From positions 1,509,727 to 1,573,726 of the forward strand of contig OY759261.1 in assembly GCA_963662155.1 (NCBI GenBank): a stretch of DNA of 64,000 nucleotides, written 5' to 3'. Shown one piece after another: positions 1 to 13,100 of this stretch. This DNA is from Lamellibrachia columna. Lineage: Eukaryota > Annelida > Polychaeta > Sabellida > Siboglinidae. The notes under the pieces were generated by a model. That model was not told where the DNA came from. It did not search any database and worked only from the letters and a program-made list of their open reading frames with translations. The stretch's first letter is position 1. Each line of letters opens with the position of its first letter. The position numbers and the translations under genes were made by a program.

Positions 1-1695
1 GGCCATGGTAGGCTGTCTGCGCCACGTCGTAGTTCACCCATTGTAACTATGTCACATAGTACAGTAGTCCTTAGCGGCCATGGTAGGCTGTCTGCGCCAC
101 GTCGTAGTTCACCCATTGTAACTATGTCACATAGTACAGTAGTCCTTAGCGGCCATGGTAGGCTGTCTGCGCCACGTCGTAGTTCACCCATTGTAACTAT
201 GTCACATAGTACAGTAGTCCTTAGCGGCCATGGTAGGCTGTCTGCGCCACGTCGTAGTTCACCCATTGTAACTATGTCACATAGTACAGTAGTCCTTAGC
301 GGCCATGGTAGGCTGTCTGCGCCACGTCGTAGTTCACCCATTGTAACTATGTCACATAGTACAGTAGTCCTTAGCGGCCATGGTAGGCTGTCTGCGCCAC
401 GTCGTAGTTCACCCATTGTAACTATGTCACATAGTACAGTAGTCCTTAGCGGCCATGGTAGGCTGTCTGCGCCACGTCGTAGTTCACCCATTGTAACTAT
501 GTCACATAGTACAGTAGTCCTTAGCGGCCATGGTAGGCTGTCTGCGCCACGTCGTAGTTCACCCATTGTAACTATGTCACATAGTACAGTAGTCCTTAGC
601 GGCCATGGTAGGCTGTCTGCGCCACGTCGTAGTTCACCCATTGTAACTATGTCACATAGTACAGTAGTCCTTAGCGGCCATGGTAGGCTGTCTGCGCCAC
701 GTCGTAGTTCACCCATTGTAACTATGTCACATAGTACAGTAGTCCTTAGCGGCCATGGTAGGCTGTCTGCGCCACGTCGTAGTTCACCCATTGTAACTAT
801 GTCACATAGTACAGTAGTCCTTAGCGGCCATGGTAGGCTGTCTGCGCCACGTCGTAGTTCACCCATTGTAACTATGTCACATAGTACAGTAGTCCTTAGC
901 GGCCATGGTAGGCTGTCTGCGCCACGTCGTAGTTCACCCATTGTAACTATGTCACATAGTACAGTAGTCCTTAGCGGCCATGGTAGGCTGTCTGCGCCAC
1001 GTCGTAGTTCACCCATTGTAACTATGTCACATAGTACAGTAGTCCTTAGCGGCCATGGTAGGCTGTCTGCGCCACGTCGTAGTTCACCCATTGTAACTAT
1101 GTCACATAGTACAGTAGTCCTTAGCGGCCATGGTAGGCTGTCTGCGCCACGTCGTAGTTCACCCATTGTAACTATGTCACATAGTACAGTAGTCCTTAGC
1201 GGCCATGGTAGGCTGTCTGCGCCACGTCGTAGTTCACCCATTGTAACTATGTCACATAGTACAGTAGTCCTTAGCGGCCATGGTAGGCTGTCTGCGCCAC
1301 GTCGTAGTTCACCCATTGTAACTATGTCACATAGTACAGTAGTCCTTAGCGGCCATGGTAGGCTGTCTGCGCCACGTCGTAGTTCACCCATTGTAACTAT
1401 GTCACATAGTACAGTAGTCCTTAGCGGCCATGGTAGGCTGTCTGCGCCACGTCGTAGTTCACCCATTGTAACTATGTCACATAGTACAGTAGTCCTTAGC
1501 GGCCATGGTAGGCTGTCTGCGCCACGTCGTAGTTCACCCATTGTAACTATGTCACATAGTACAGTAGTCCTTAGCGGCCATGGTAGGCTGTCTGCGCCAC
1601 GTCGTAGTTCACCCATTGTAACTATGTCACATAGTACAGTAGTCCTTAGCGGCCATGGTAGGCTGTCTGCGCCACGTCGTAGTTCACCCATTGTA
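1..1695. repeat. 75-bp minisatellite, about 22.6 copies
   Basis: Head-to-tail 75-bp unit containing ggccatggtaggctgtctg, repeated from the first base to about 1695 with essentially no differences between copies. The window begins inside the array, so its true length is unknown. Because 75 is a multiple of 3 and one frame lacks stops, it produces a long 25-residue-periodic open frame, which I do not regard as a gene. It lies beyond the last visible NOM1 exon and is most likely intronic. Near-perfect identity means recent expansion or homogenisation, or possibly an assembly-filled repeat. Confidence 0.97.
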
Positions 1696-1795
1696 TGTCA
1701 CTATATATTTCTCAGGTCCCACCATTTATCAATCAGTGTCTTAAAATGCTGCAGTTACTATCTGGTCTCCAACTGTTGATTTTATGAACACTTTT

Positions 1796-3262
1796 TCAGG
1801 TGTCATGTCCAGTGATGCTGGCCATCAAGACCCTCCTCAGAATTTTGTCATGTCCAGTGATGTTGGTCATCATGACCCTCCACACAATTCTGTCATGTCC
1901 AGTGATGTTGGTCATCACGACCCTCCTCACAATTCTGTCATGTCTAGTGATGTTGGCCATCAAGACCCTCCTCACAATTCTGTCATGTCCAGTGATGTTG
2001 GTCATCACGACCCTCCTCACAATTCTGTCATGTCCAGTGATGTTGGTCATCACGACCCTCCTCACAATTCTGTCATGTCCAGTGATGTTGGTCATCATGA
2101 CCCTCCTCACAATTCTGTCATGTCCAGTGATGGTGGTCATCACGACCCTCCTCACAATTCTGTCATGTCCAGTGATGTTGGTCATCATGACCCTCCTCAC
2201 AATTCTGTCATGTCCAGTGATGTTGGTCATCATGACCCTCCTCACTGTCCTCACAATTCTGTCATGTCCAGTGATGTTGGCCATCATGACCCTCCTCACA
2301 ATTCTGTCATGTCCAGTGATGTTGGTCATCATGACCCTCCTCACAATTCTGTCATGTCCAGTGATGTTGGCCATCACGACCCTCCTCACAATTCTGTCAT
2401 GTCCAGTGATGTTGGTCATCACAACCCTCCTCACAATTCTGTCATGTCCAGTGATGTTGGTCATCACGACCCTCCTCATAATCCTGTCATGTCCAGTGAT
2501 GTTGGCCATCATGACCCTCCTCACAATTCTGTCATGTCCAGTGATGTTGGTCATCACAACCCTCCTCACAATTCTGTCATGTCCAGTGATGTTGGTCATC
2601 ACGACCCTCCTCATAATCCTGTCATGTCCAGTGATGTTGGTCATCACAACCCTCCTCACAATTCTGTCATGTCCAGTGATGTTGGTCATCACAACCCTCC
2701 TCACAATTCTGTCATGTCCAGTGATGTTGGCCATCACGACCCTCCTCACAATTCTGTCATGTCCAGTGATGTTGGTCATCACAACCCTCCTCACAATTCT
2801 GTCATGTCCAGTGATGTTGGTCATCACGACCCTCCTCATAATCCTGTCATGTCCAGTGATGTTGGTCATCATGACCCTCCTCACAATTCTGTCATGTCCA
2901 GTGATGTTGGTCATCATGACCCTCCTTACTGTCCTCACAATTCTGTCATGTCCAGTGATGTTGGCCATCATGACCCTCCTCACAATTCTGTCATGTCCAG
3001 TGATGTTGGTCATCATGACCCTCCTCACAATTCTGTCATGTCCAGTGATGTTGGCCATCAGGACCCTCCTCACAATTCTGTCATGTCCAGTGATGTTGGT
3101 CTTCACAACCCTCCTCACAATTCTGTCATGTCCAGTGATGTTGGTCATCACGACCCTCCTCATAATCCTGTCATGTCCAGTGATGTTGGCCATCATGACC
3201 CTCCTCACAATTCTGTCATGTCCAGTGATGTTGGCCATCATGACCCTCCTCATAATTGTGCC
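1796..3262. repeat. 45-bp minisatellite, about 32 copies
   Basis: Unit of 45 bp with core tgtcatgtccagtgatgttg. Point variants (cacgac, catgac, cacaac; tcacaattct, tcataatcct) recur in blocks. A 9-bp insertion (roughly ctgtcctca) occurs in two units, near 2245 and 2930, about 690 bp apart and in the same variant context, which points to a block duplication inside the array. Open in several frames on both strands, again because the period is a multiple of 3. Probably in the NOM1 intron downstream of exon 8. Confidence 0.97.
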
Positions 3263-3350
3263 ATGTGCAGATGCCAACAGCTGTGGATATCATTGGCTGG
3301 TCTTTCAAGACATTTGTTTAAACTATTCATGTGTTTTATTCTCTTCCTCT

Positions 3351-4003
3351 AGCTTTGTGTCCTTCAATCTGGCTGTTTCTCAGTATAATATAAGATCTAC
3401 TACGTCTCCCGTGTCAACTTTGTGTCCTTCAATCTGGCTGTTTCTCAGTATAATATAAGATCTACTACGTCTCCCGTGTCAACTTTGTGTCCTTCAATCT
3501 GGCTGTTTCTCAGTATAATATAAGATCTACTACGTCTCCCGTGTCAACTTTGTGTCCTTCAATCTGGCTGTTTCTCAGTATAATATAAGATCTACTACGT
3601 CTCCCGTGTCAACTTTGTGTCCTTCAATCTGGCTGTTTCTCAGTATAATATAAGATCTACTACGTCTCCCGTGTCAACTTTGTGTCCTTCAATCTGGCTG
3701 TTTCTCAGTATAATATAAGATCTACTACGTCTCCCGTGTCAACTTTGTGTCCTTCAATCTGGCTGTTTCTCAGTATAATATAAGATCTACTACGTCTCCC
3801 GTGTCAACTTTGTGTCCTTCAATCTGGCTGTTTCTCAGTATAATATAAGATCTACTACGTCTCCCGTGTCAACTTTGTGTCCTTCAATCTGGCTGTTTCT
3901 CAGTATAATATAAGATCTACTACGTCTCCCGTGTCAACTTTGTGTCCTTCAATCTGGCTGTTTCTCAGTATAATATAAGATCTACTACGTCTCCCGTGTC
4001 AAC
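3351..4003. repeat. 65-bp minisatellite, 10 copies
   Basis: Unit of 65 bp containing ccttcaatctggctgtttct and tcagtataatataagatc, repeated about 10 times with almost no variation. It ends 40 bp downstream of the NOM1 exon 8 splice donor on the minus strand, so it sits at the very start of the next intron. Confidence 0.97.
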
Positions 4004-4042
4004 TTGAGACAGTAAGAAAACACACCAGTTGTCATAGCTTAC

Positions 4043-4136
4043 TTTTGAGTATCACCAGCAACAGTTCAATATCTTTCTCAGCAAAGTTGTCCACCAGGCG
4101 GTCGATGACGTCAAACAGTAGCAGACTGTGCACCAC
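4043..4136 (-). CDS. NOM1: NOM1 exon 8 (MIF4G)
   Basis: 94 nt, acceptor caccag just above 4136 and donor gtaagc below 4043. Encodes VVHSLLLFDVIDRLVDNFAE then KDIELLLVILK. This matches the family MIF4G helix pair (human NFHVVQSLLIFDIL... and EKDIELILLMLK). It ends in phase 1 with A, consistent with the next family residue being Asn. The following exon is not found down to position 1. Confidence 0.93.
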
Positions 4137-7100
4137 CTGGTGGCAGAAAATAACACTACATGCATTCCCATAACACTACACATGTAAGGTATGTTCTTAT
4201 ATAGCTCAGTATCTAGTCTTTGGGACGGCTCAAAGCGCTTCACACTCCACCCCCCGGCAGACCTGTTCATTCTAACACCCCTACATGTTCTCTAGGGAGC
4301 ATTCAGCCATGACACAATTAATGCATAAAAACGAATCATTCATTTATACCTACCTCTGTCTACAGCCAGAAACTCATGTATACAGCTGAGTGAATTAAGA
4401 TATGTGGGGTGAACAAACTAAGACAATGTGAGGTGAACAAACTAAGACAATGTGGGGTGAACAAACTAAGACAATGTGGGGTGAACAAACTAAGACAATG
4501 TGGGGTGAACAAACTAAGACAATGTGGGGTGAACAAACTAAGACAATGTGGGGTGAACAAACTAAGACAATGTGGGGTGAACAAACTAAGACAATGTGGG
4601 GTGAACAAACTAAGACAATGTGGGGTGAACAAACTAAGACAATGTGGGGTGAACAAACTAAGACAATGTGGGGTGAACAAACTAAGACAATGTGGGGCGA
4701 ACAAACTGCCTAACCTTCTAAACAGCAGCAAAAGAATTTGAGTCCCAGTTCTCTAAATTGTGACTTTGAGAGTGATGTTATAACCTCTACATCACTGCAA
4801 TCCACAAATACACAATAACATACCATACATGATTAATTAAATAACAATTCAGAAATAAAGATTAAGAAAAAAATTTCATACTTTGAAGTTGCATAACTGA
4901 GCAAGAAGAACGAGAAGGTTGTCGAGTTCCTTCCCTTCACTGACGACTCCCTTCTGTTGCTCGTAGAGGGAGTGAAACCTCTCAGCCCAAATCTGTAGGA
5001 AGACAGCCCCTGTAGGCACACAGAGCTCAGTTCTATTATGATGGTCAGTTACACAACATAATAGCATATGCTAAACAACACAGCAACAGGCTTAGTTAGA
5101 ATCAGACAATTAGAAACATGTATTCATCAGGGGCTGCATTAATAAAATTGAGAATTGTAAATTTTTGCAATACTGCGAGTACTGCATCTATACAGCCGTC
5201 TACTCAGTGAATGTTTGACCAGGTTTGTGCTGAAAACACTAACAAACCTTAACCATAACATTGCCTTGTAACAGTGGGTGAAGAACACACAACACAGGAG
5301 TGGAGGACGGAGTACAAACAGGAGTGGAGGACAGAGTACATGACCACATGAATACAGGAGTGGAGGATGTAGCACATGACCACATGAATACAGGAGTGGA
5401 GGACGGAGTACATGACCACATGAATACAGGAGTGGAGGACGGAGTACATGACCACATGAATACAGGAGTGGAGGACGTAGTACATGACCACATGAATACA
5501 GGAGTGGAGGACGTAGTACATGACCACATGAATACAGGAGTGGAGGACGGAGTACATGACCACATGAATACAGGAGTGGAGGACGTAGCACATGACCACA
5601 TGAAAACAGGAGTGGAGGACAGAGTACATGACCACATGAATACAGGAGTGGAGGATGTAGCACATGACCACATGAATACAGGAGTGGAGGACGTAGCACA
5701 TGACCACATGAATACAGGAGTGGAGGACGTAGCACATGACCACATGAATACAGGAGTGGAGGATGTAGCACATGACCACATGAATACAGGAGTGGAGGAT
5801 GTAGCACATGACCACATGAATACAGGAGTGGAGGATGTAGCACATGACCACATGAATACAGGAGTGGAGGATGTAGCACATGACCACATCAATACAGGAG
5901 TGGAGGATGTAGCACATAACCACATCAATACAGGCGTGGAGGACGTAGCACATGACCACATGAAAACAGGAGTGGAGGACGTAGCACATGACCACATGAA
6001 TACAGGAGTGGAGGACGTAGCACATGACCACATGAATACAGGAGTGGAGGACGTAGCACATGACCACATGAATACAGGAGTGGAGGATGTAGCACATGAC
6101 CACATGAATACAGGAGTGGAGGACATAGCACATGAGTCATGACCACATGAATACAGGAGTGGAGGACGTAGCACATGACCACATGAATACAGGAGTGGAG
6201 GACGTAGCACATGACCACACGAATACAGGAGTGGAGGACGTAGCACATGACCACATGAATACAGGAGTGGAGGATGTAGCACATGACCACACGAATACAG
6301 GAGTGGAGGACGTAGCACATGACCACATGAATACAGGAGTGGAGGACGTAGCACATGACCACATGAATACAGGAGTGGAGGATGTAGCACATGACCACAT
6401 CAATACAGGAGTGGAGGACGTAGCACATAACCACATGAATACAGGCGTGGAGGACGTAGCACATGACCACATGAATACAGGAGTGGAGGACGTAGCACAT
6501 GACCACATGAATACAGGAGTGGAGGATGTAGCACATGACCACATGAATACAGGAGTGGAGAATGTAGCACATGACCACATGAATACAGGAGTGGAGGACA
6601 TAGCACATGACCACATGAATACAGGAGTGGAGGATGTAGCACATGACCACATCAATACAGGAGTGGAGGATGTAGCACATGACCACATCAATACAGGAAT
6701 GGAGGACGTAGCACATAACCACATCAATACAGGCGTGGAGGACGTAGCACATGACCACATGAATACAGGAGTGGAGGACGTAGCACATGACCACATGAAA
6801 ACAGGAGTGGAGGACGTAGCACATGACCACATGAATACAGGAGTGGAGGACGTAGCACATAACCACATGAATACAGGAGTGGAGAATGTAGCACATGACC
6901 ACATGAATACAGGAGTGGAGGACGTAGCACATGACCACATGAATACAGGAGTGGAGGATGTAGCACATGACCACATGAATACAGGAGTGGAGGATGTAGC
7001 ACATGACCACATGAATACAGGAGTGGAGGATGTAGCACATGACCACATCAATACAGGAGTGGAGGATGTAGCACATAACCACATCAATACAGGCGTGGAG

Positions 7101-10100
7101 GACGTAGCACATGACCACATGAAAACAGGAGTGGAGGACGTAGCACATGACCACATGAATACAGGAGTGGAGGACGTAGCACATGACCACATGAATACAG
7201 GAGTGGAGGACGTAGCACATGACCACATGAATACAGGAGTGGAGGATGTAGCACATGACCACATGAATACAGGAGTGGAGGACATAGCACATGAGTCATG
7301 ACCACATGAATACAGGAGTGGAGGACGTAGCACATGACCACATGAATACAGGAGTGGAGGACGTAGCACATGACCACACGAATACAGGAGTGGAGGACGT
7401 AGCACATGACCACATGAATACAGGAGTGGAGGATGTAGCACATGACCACACGAATACAGGAGTGGAGGACGTAGCACATGACCACATGAATACAGGAGTG
7501 GAGGACGTAGCACATGACCACATGAATACAGGAGTGGAGGATGTAGCACATGACCACATCAATACAGGAGTGGAGGACGTAGCACATAACCACATGAATA
7601 CAGGCGTGGAGGACGTAGCACATGACCACATGAATACAGGAGTGGAGGACGTAGCACATGACCACATGAATACAGGAGTGGAGGATGTAGCACATGACCA
7701 CATGAATACAGGAGTGGAGAATGTAGCACATGACCACATGAATACAGGAGTGGAGGACATAGCACATGACCACATGAATACAGGAGTGGAGGATGTAGCA
7801 CATGACCACATCAATACAGGAGTGGAGGATGTAGCACATGACCACATCAATACAGGAATGGAGGACGTAGCACATAACCACATCAATACAGGCGTGGAGG
7901 ACGTAGCACATGACCACATGAATACAGGAGTGGAGGACGTAGCACATGACCACATGAAAACAGGAGTGGAGGACGTAGCACATGACCACATAAATACAGG
8001 AGTGGAGGACGTAGCACATAACCACATGAATACAGGAGTGGAGAATGTAGCACATGACCACATGAATACAGGAGTGGAGGACGTAGCACATGACCACATG
8101 AATACAGGTGTGGAGGACGTAGCACATGACCACATGAATACAGGAGTGGAGGACATAGCACATGAGTCATGACCACATGAATACAGGAGTGGAGGACGTA
8201 GCACATGACCACATAAATACAGGAGTGGAGGACGTAGCACATGACCACATGAATACAGGAGTGGAGGACGTAGCACATGACCACATGAATACAGGAGTGG
8301 AGGACGTAGCACATGACCACATGAATACAGGAGTGGAGGACGTAGCACATGACCACATGAATACAGGAGTGGAGGATGTAGCACATGACCACATGAATAC
8401 AGGAGTGGAGGACGTAGCACATGACCACATGAATACAGGAGTGGAGGACGTAACACATGACCACATGAATACAGGAGTGGAGGACGTAGCACATGACCAC
8501 ATGAATACAGGAGTGGAGGACGTAGCACATGACCACATCAATACAGGAGTGGAGGACGTAGCACATGACCACATGAATACAGGAGTGGAGGACGTAGCAC
8601 ATGACCACATCAATACAGGAGTGGAGGATGTAGCACATGACCACATCAATACAGCAGTTTGTTTTCAGATACAATTATAGGATAATACAATAAATTATTA
8701 TAATAATAATTAACCTAACCTATGAGTTTTGAAGAAATTACACATTTGTTGTCATAGCGAAAAATAATACTGTTTCTATTTATGCATGTATATACTGACA
8801 CACGTTTGTTGGCCCCCACTGTAGTCTACGCTGCTATCTTACATTTAGAATGTTATGTTTGTTGCCATCCACTGTAGTCTATGCTGCTAATTCTGCTATC
8901 TTACAGTTAGAATGTTATGTTTGTTGGCCCCCACTGTAGTCTATGCTGCTATCTTATAGTTAGAATGTTATGTTTGTTGGCCCCCACTGTAGTCTATGTT
9001 GCTATATTACAGTTAGAATGTTATGTTTGTTGGCCCCAACTGTAGTCTATGCTGCTATCTTACAGTTAGAATGTTATGTTTGTTGGCCCCCACTGTAGTC
9101 TATGTGGCTATCTTACAGTTAGAATGTTATGTTTGTTGGCCCCCACTGTAGTCTATGCTGCTATCTTACAGTTAGAATGTTATGTTTGTTGGCCCCCACT
9201 GTAGTCTATGTTGCTATCTTACAGTTAGAATGTTATGTTTGTTGGCCCCCACTGTAGTCTATGCTGCTATCTTACAGTTAGAATGTTATGTTTGTTGGCC
9301 CCCACTGTAGTCTATGTTGCTATCTTACAGTTAGAATGTTATGTTTGTTGGCCCCAACTGTAGTCTATGCTGCTATCTTACAGTTAGAATGTTATGTTTG
9401 TTGGCCCCCACTGTAGTCTATGTGGCTATCTTATAGTTAGAATGTTATGTTTGTTGGCCCCCACTGTAGTCTATGCTGCTATCTTACAGTTAGAATGTTA
9501 TGTTTGTTGGCCCCCACTGTAGTCTATGTTGCTATCTTACAGTTAGAATGTTATGTTTGTTGGCCCCAACTGTAGTCTATGCTGCTATCTTACAGTTAGA
9601 ATGTTATGTTTGTTGGCCCCAACTGTAGTCTATGCTGCTATCTTACAGTTAGAATGTTATGTTTGTTGGCCCCCACTGTAGTCTATGTGGCTATCTTACA
9701 GTTAGAATGTTATGTTTGTTGGCCCCCACTGTAGTCTATGCTGCTATCTTACAGTTAGAATGTTATGTTTGTTGGCCCCCACTGTAGTCTATGTTGCTAT
9801 CTTACAGTTAGAATGTTATGTTTGTTGGCCCCCACTGTAGTCTATGCTGCTATCTTACAGTTAGAATGTTATGTTTGTTGGCCCCCACTGTAGTCTATGT
9901 TGCTATCTTACAGTTAGAATGTTATGTTTGTTGGCCCCAACTGTAGTCTATGCTGCTATCTTACAGTTAGAATGTTATGTTTGTTGGCCCCCACTGTAGT
10001 CTATGTGGCTATCTTATAGTTAGAATGTTATGTTTGTTGGCCCCCACTGTAGTCTATGCTGCTATCTTACAGTTAGAATGTTATGTTTGTTGGCCCCAAC

Positions 10101-13100
10101 TGTAGTCTATGCTGCTATCTTACAGTTAGAATGTTATGTTTGTTGGCCCCCACTGTAGTCTATGTTGCTATCTTACAGTTAGAATGTTATGTTTGTTAGC
10201 CCCCACTGTAGTCTATGTTGCTATCTTACAGTTAGAATGTTATGTTTGTTGGCCCCAACTGTAGTCTATGCTGCTATCTTACAGTTAGAATGTTATGTTT
10301 GTTGGCCCCCACTGTAGTCTATGTTGCTATCTTACAGTTAGAATGTTATGTTTGTTGGCCCCAACTGTAGTCTATGCTGCTATCTTACAGTTAGAATGTT
10401 ATGTTTGTTGGCCCCCACTGTAGTCTATGCTGCTATCTTATAGTTAGAATGTTATGTTTGTTGGCCCCCACTGTAGTCTATGTTGCTATCTTACAGTTAG
10501 AATGTTATGTTTGTTGGCCCCAACTGTAGTCTATGCTGCTATCTTACAGTTAGAATGTTATGTTTGTTGGCCCCCACTGTAGTCTATGTGGCTATCTTAC
10601 AGTTAGAATGTTATGTTTGTTGGCCCCCACTGTAGTCTATGCTGCTATCTTACAGTTAGAATGTTATGTTTGTTGGCCCCCACTGTAGTCTATGTTGCTA
10701 TCTTACAGTTAGAATGTTATGTTTGTTGGCCCCCACTGTAGTCTATGCTGCTATCTTACAGTTAGAATGTTATGTTTGTTGGCCCCCACTGTAGTCTATG
10801 CTGCTATCTTACAGTTAGAATGTTATGTTTGTTGGCCCCAACTGTAGTCTATGCTGCTATCTTACAGTTAGAATGTTATGTTTGTTGGCCCCCACTGTAG
10901 TCTATGTGGCTATCTTACAGTTAGAATGTTATGTTTGTTGGCCCCCACTGTAGTCTATGCTGCTATCTTACAGTTAGAATGTTATGTTTGTTGGCCCCCA
11001 CTGTAGTCTATGTTGCTATCTTACAGTTAGAATGTTATGTTTGTTGGCCCCCACTGTAGTCTATGCTGCTATCTTACAGTTAGAATGTTATGTTTGTTGG
11101 CCCCCACTGTAGTCTATGCTGCTATCTTACAGTTAGAATGTTATGTTTGTTGGCCCCCACTGTAGTCTATGCTGCTATCTTACAGTTAGAATGTTATGTT
11201 TGTTGGCCCCCACTGTAGTCTATGCTGCTATCTTACAGTTAGAATGTTATGTTTGTTGGCCCCCACTGTAGTCTATGTTGCTATCTTACAGTTAGAATGT
11301 TATGTTTGTTGGCCCCAACTGTAGTCTATGCTGCTATCTTACAGTTAGAATGTTATGTTTGTTGGCCCCCACTGTAGTCTATGTTGCTATCTTACAGTTA
11401 GAATGTTATGTTTGTTGGCCCCCACTGTAGTCTATGCTGCTATCTTACAGTTAGAATGTTATGTTTGTTGGCCCCCACTGTAGTCTATGCTGCTATCTTA
11501 CAGTTAGAATGTTATGTTTGTTGGCCCCCACTGTAGTCTATGCTGCTATCTTACAGTTAGAATGTTATGTTTGTTGGCCCCCACTGTAGTCTATGTTGCT
11601 ATCTTACAGTTAGAATGTTATGTTTGTTGGCCCCAACTGTAGTCTATGCTGCTATCTTACAGTTAGAATGTTATGTTTGTTGGCCCCCACTGTAGTCTAT
11701 GTTGCTATCTTACAGTTAGAATGTTATGTTTGTTGGCCCCCACTGTAGTCTATGCTGCTATCTTACAGTTAGAATGTTATGTTTGTTGGCCCCAACTGTA
11801 GTCTATGCTGCTATCTTACAGTTAGAATGTTATGTTTGTTGGCCCCCACTGTAGTCTATGCTGCTATCTTATAGTTAGAATGTTATGTTTGTTGGCCCCC
11901 ACTGTAGTCTATGTTGCTATCTTACAGTTAGAATGTTATGTTTGTTGGCCCCCACTGTAGTCTATGCTGCTATCTTACAGTTAGAATGTTATGTTTGTTG
12001 GCCCCCACTGTAGTCTATGCTGCTATCTTACAGTTAGAATGTTATGTTTGTTGGCCCCCACTGTAGTCTATGCTGCTATCTTACAGTTAGAATGTTATGT
12101 TTGTTGGCCCCCACTGTAGTCTATGCTGCTATCTTACAGTTAGAATGTTATGTTTGTTGGCCCCCACTGTAGTCTATGCTGCTATCTTACAGTTAGAATG
12201 TTATGTTTGTTGGCCCCCACTGTAGCCTATGCTGCTATCTTACAGTTAGAATGTTATGTTTGTTGGCCCCCACTGTAGTCTATGCTGCTATCTTACAGTT
12301 AGAATGTTATGTTTGTTGGCCCCTACTGTAGTCTATGCTGCTATCTTACAGTTAGAATGTTATGTTTGTTGGCCCCCACTGTAGTCTATGCTGCTATCTT
12401 ACAGTTAGAATGTTATGTTTGTTGGCCCCACTGTAGTCTATGTTGCTATCTTACAGTTAGAATGTTATGTTTGTTGGCCCCCACTGTAGTCTATGCTGCT
12501 ATCTTACAGTTAGAATGTTATGTTTGTTGGCCCCCACTGTAGTCTATGCTGCTATCTTACAGTTAGAATGTTATGTTTGTTGGCCCCCACTGTAGTCTAT
12601 GCTGCTATCTTACAGTTAGAATGTCATGTTTGTTGGCCCCACTGTAGTCTATGTTGCTATCTTACAGTTAGAATGTTATGTTTGTTGGCCCCCACTGTAG
12701 TCTATGCTGCTATCTTACAGTTAGAATGTTATGATTGTTGGCCCCCACTGTAGTCTATGCTGCTATATTATAGTTAGAATGTCATGTTTGTTGGCCCCCA
12801 CTGTAGTCTATGCTGCTATCTTACAGTTAGAATGTTATGTTTGTTGGCCCCCACTGTAGTCTATGCTGCTATCTTACAGTTAGAATGTTATGTTTGTTGG
12901 CCCCCACTGTAGTCTATGTTGCTATCTTACAGTTAGAATGTTATGTTTGTTGGCCCCCACTGTCGTCTATGCTGCTATCTTACAGTTAGAATGTCATGTT
13001 TGTTGGCCCCCACTGTAGTCTATGCTGCTATCTTACAGTTAGAATGTCATGTTTGTTGGCCCCCACTGTAGTCTATGCTGCTATCTTACAGTTAGAATGT

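Noticed and set aside
49..1779. Long open frame of 25-residue repeats
   Set aside because: A stop-free reading of a 75-bp array with no codon-level constraint; copies are identical at the DNA level. No start context, no unique domain, and it probably lies in a NOM1 intron.
1784..3458. Three overlapping long open frames on both strands
   Set aside because: All are readings of the same 45-bp array. Simultaneous openness in several frames is expected when the period is a multiple of 3.
5139..8680. Many overlapping open frames in the 36-bp array
   Set aside because: Repeat artefacts inside NOM1 intron 6; frames break only where the 7-bp slip occurs.
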